Shown piece by piece: positions 6,389-6,813 of a stretch of 6,813 bases of DNA. Location of the stretch: the NCBI GenBank assembly GCA_039026975.1, contig JBCCLI010000364.1, forward strand, positions 1 through 6,813, written 5' to 3'. Numbering within the stretch: position 1 is the stretch's first letter; each line of letters starts with the position of its first letter. This DNA is from JBCBKZ01 sp039026975 (lineage in GTDB: Bacteria > Bacteroidota > Bacteroidia > J057). The notes under the pieces were generated by a model, which did no database searches, was not told the DNA's origin, and saw only the letters and a list, made by a program, of their open reading frames with translations. A program made the translations under genes and the position numbers.

Positions 6389-6434
6389 TTGCTAATAAGC
6401 CTCACTTTTAATAGCCAACCCCAATAAGCCTTAT
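6374..6434. repeat. Degenerate 16-bp tandem repeat, about four copies
   Basis: The unit TGCTAATAAGCCTCAT occurs at 6374-6389 and again at 6390-6405 with only the last base changed. A degenerate third copy follows (TTTTAATAGCC at 6406-6416, one base deleted). A fourth lies at 6419-6434, matching 12 of 16 positions and keeping AATAAGCCT. A stray AAGCCTC occurs at 6454-6460. The array is noncoding, in the spacer between two converging genes. Copy divergence rises left to right, as in an ageing tandem duplication; a binding-site array is an alternative. Confidence 0.6.
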
Positions 6435-6456
6435 CCCTCCAATGTAACTCTACAAG

Positions 6457-6476
6457 CCTCTCTTATGAATGAGAGG
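6457..6476 (-). other. Hairpin 42 bp beyond the rodA stop, weak 3'-end candidate
   Basis: CCTCTC (6457-6462) pairs with GAGAGG (6471-6476) around an 8-nt loop. On the minus strand it would be transcribed 42 nt after the rodA TAG, a plausible place for a transcript end. No T-run follows it in that direction, so it is not a classical intrinsic terminator. It could be an RNA-stabilising 3' hairpin or chance. No better terminator for rodA is visible in the spacer. Confidence 0.3.
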
Positions 6477-6517
6477 AAATAAGAAATAGATATGTATATT
6501 TTGATCCTCTATGGGCC

Positions 6518-6813
6518 CTAAAGCTTCTGCCCTAATACAGAAGCCCTGTAGGAATAGAAATTGATCATAATGCTAAGGAGAATGGTGAAGTTCAGTAAAG
6601 AGGACCCCCCGTAGCTAAAAAATGGCAAGGGAATCCCTATTACAGGAACAAGTCCTATGGTCATCCCCACGTTTACTACCACATGAAAGAACATAATAGC
6701 CAGGACAGCATAGCCATAATAGAGAGAAAAGGAGGTCTTAGAGTTCTCTGAAAGGTGTTTAAGCCGCCATATGAGAAAGAAGAATAACAATATTACAAAA
6801 CTACTCCCTAGCC
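6518..6813 (-). CDS. rodA: RodA, C-terminal fragment (SEDS peptidoglycan glycosyltransferase; continues past the window edge)
   Basis: The last 97 residues of a SEDS-family protein, the membrane glycosyltransferase that polymerises lipid II for cell elongation with its partner PBP2 and the MreB system. The signature NVGMTIGLVPVIGIPLPFF, followed at once by SYGGSSLL, is the conserved end of RodA; the PVIGIPLP form favours RodA over FtsW, which usually has PTKGLTLPF. Three hydrophobic segments are visible: one near the window edge, one around YGYAVLAIMFFHVVV, and the last around LLNFTILLSIMINF. The reading frame stays open to base 6813, so the TTG at 6790-6788 is an internal leucine, not a start. 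The region expected to hold the catalytic aspartate lies beyond the edge. The gene ends in TAG at 6520-6518, converging on the 585-residue protein gene. Nothing suggests a broken gene. Confidence 0.93.
   Translation of the reverse strand, partial: LGSSFVILLFFFLIWRLKHLSENSKTSFSLYYGYAVLAIMFFHVVVNVGMTIGLVPVIGIPLPFFSYGGSSLLNFTILLSIMINFYSYRASVLGQKL

Noticed and set aside
6374..6434. CRISPR array
   Set aside because: The repeats abut one another with no spacers, the unit is only 16 bp and degenerates quickly, and no cas gene is present.
6788..6790. TTG as the start of a 90-residue minus-strand protein
   Set aside because: The frame stays open to the window edge and the residues upstream continue a RodA-like membrane helix, so this is an internal leucine codon of a longer gene.

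Overview
The window looks like ordinary chromosomal core sequence of a member of the Bacteroidota, most likely a Cytophagales-type lineage. Four things point that way. The RodA fragment and the large helical/proline-rich protein have a Bacteroidota look. None of the five visible translation starts has a Shine-Dalgarno sequence. The 5' flanks are AT-rich. The G+C content is moderate, about 40% by eye. The genus cannot be fixed from sequence alone. I see no prophage, insertion sequence, CRISPR array, rRNA or tRNA.

Layout, left to right. A complete multi-spanning membrane flippase of the Wzx/MOP type is on the minus strand (5-1417). A 168-bp divergent spacer with a clean 7-bp inverted repeat separates it from a plus-strand DinB/YfiT-fold protein (1586-2080). 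That gene runs tail-to-tail into purB (adenylosuccinate lyase, minus, 2077-3447); the two TAG stops share one palindromic CTAG. Upstream of purB on the same strand is a small predicted lipoprotein with a GTG start (3481-4023), 33 bp away, so the two are probably co-transcribed. A 388-bp divergent spacer (4024-4411) follows. Next comes a 585-residue plus-strand protein of unknown function (4412-6169): a helical N-terminal domain, a charged coiled coil, a long Pro/Glu-rich linker with a recurring short motif, and a small C-terminal domain. It ends in a clear intrinsic terminator. A 290-bp convergent spacer rich in repeats and dyads then separates it from the 3' end of rodA (minus, 6518 to the window edge).

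Functionally this is a mixed housekeeping neighbourhood: purine synthesis (purB), peptidoglycan elongation (rodA), probable surface-polysaccharide export (flippase), and two poorly characterised proteins. The genes do not form one evident pathway. The best leads for something undescribed are the large modular protein with its repeated short motif, and the noncoding spacer 6226-6517 with a 93-nt dyad-closed element and a decaying 16-bp tandem repeat. I see no convincing evidence of a novel multi-gene system.
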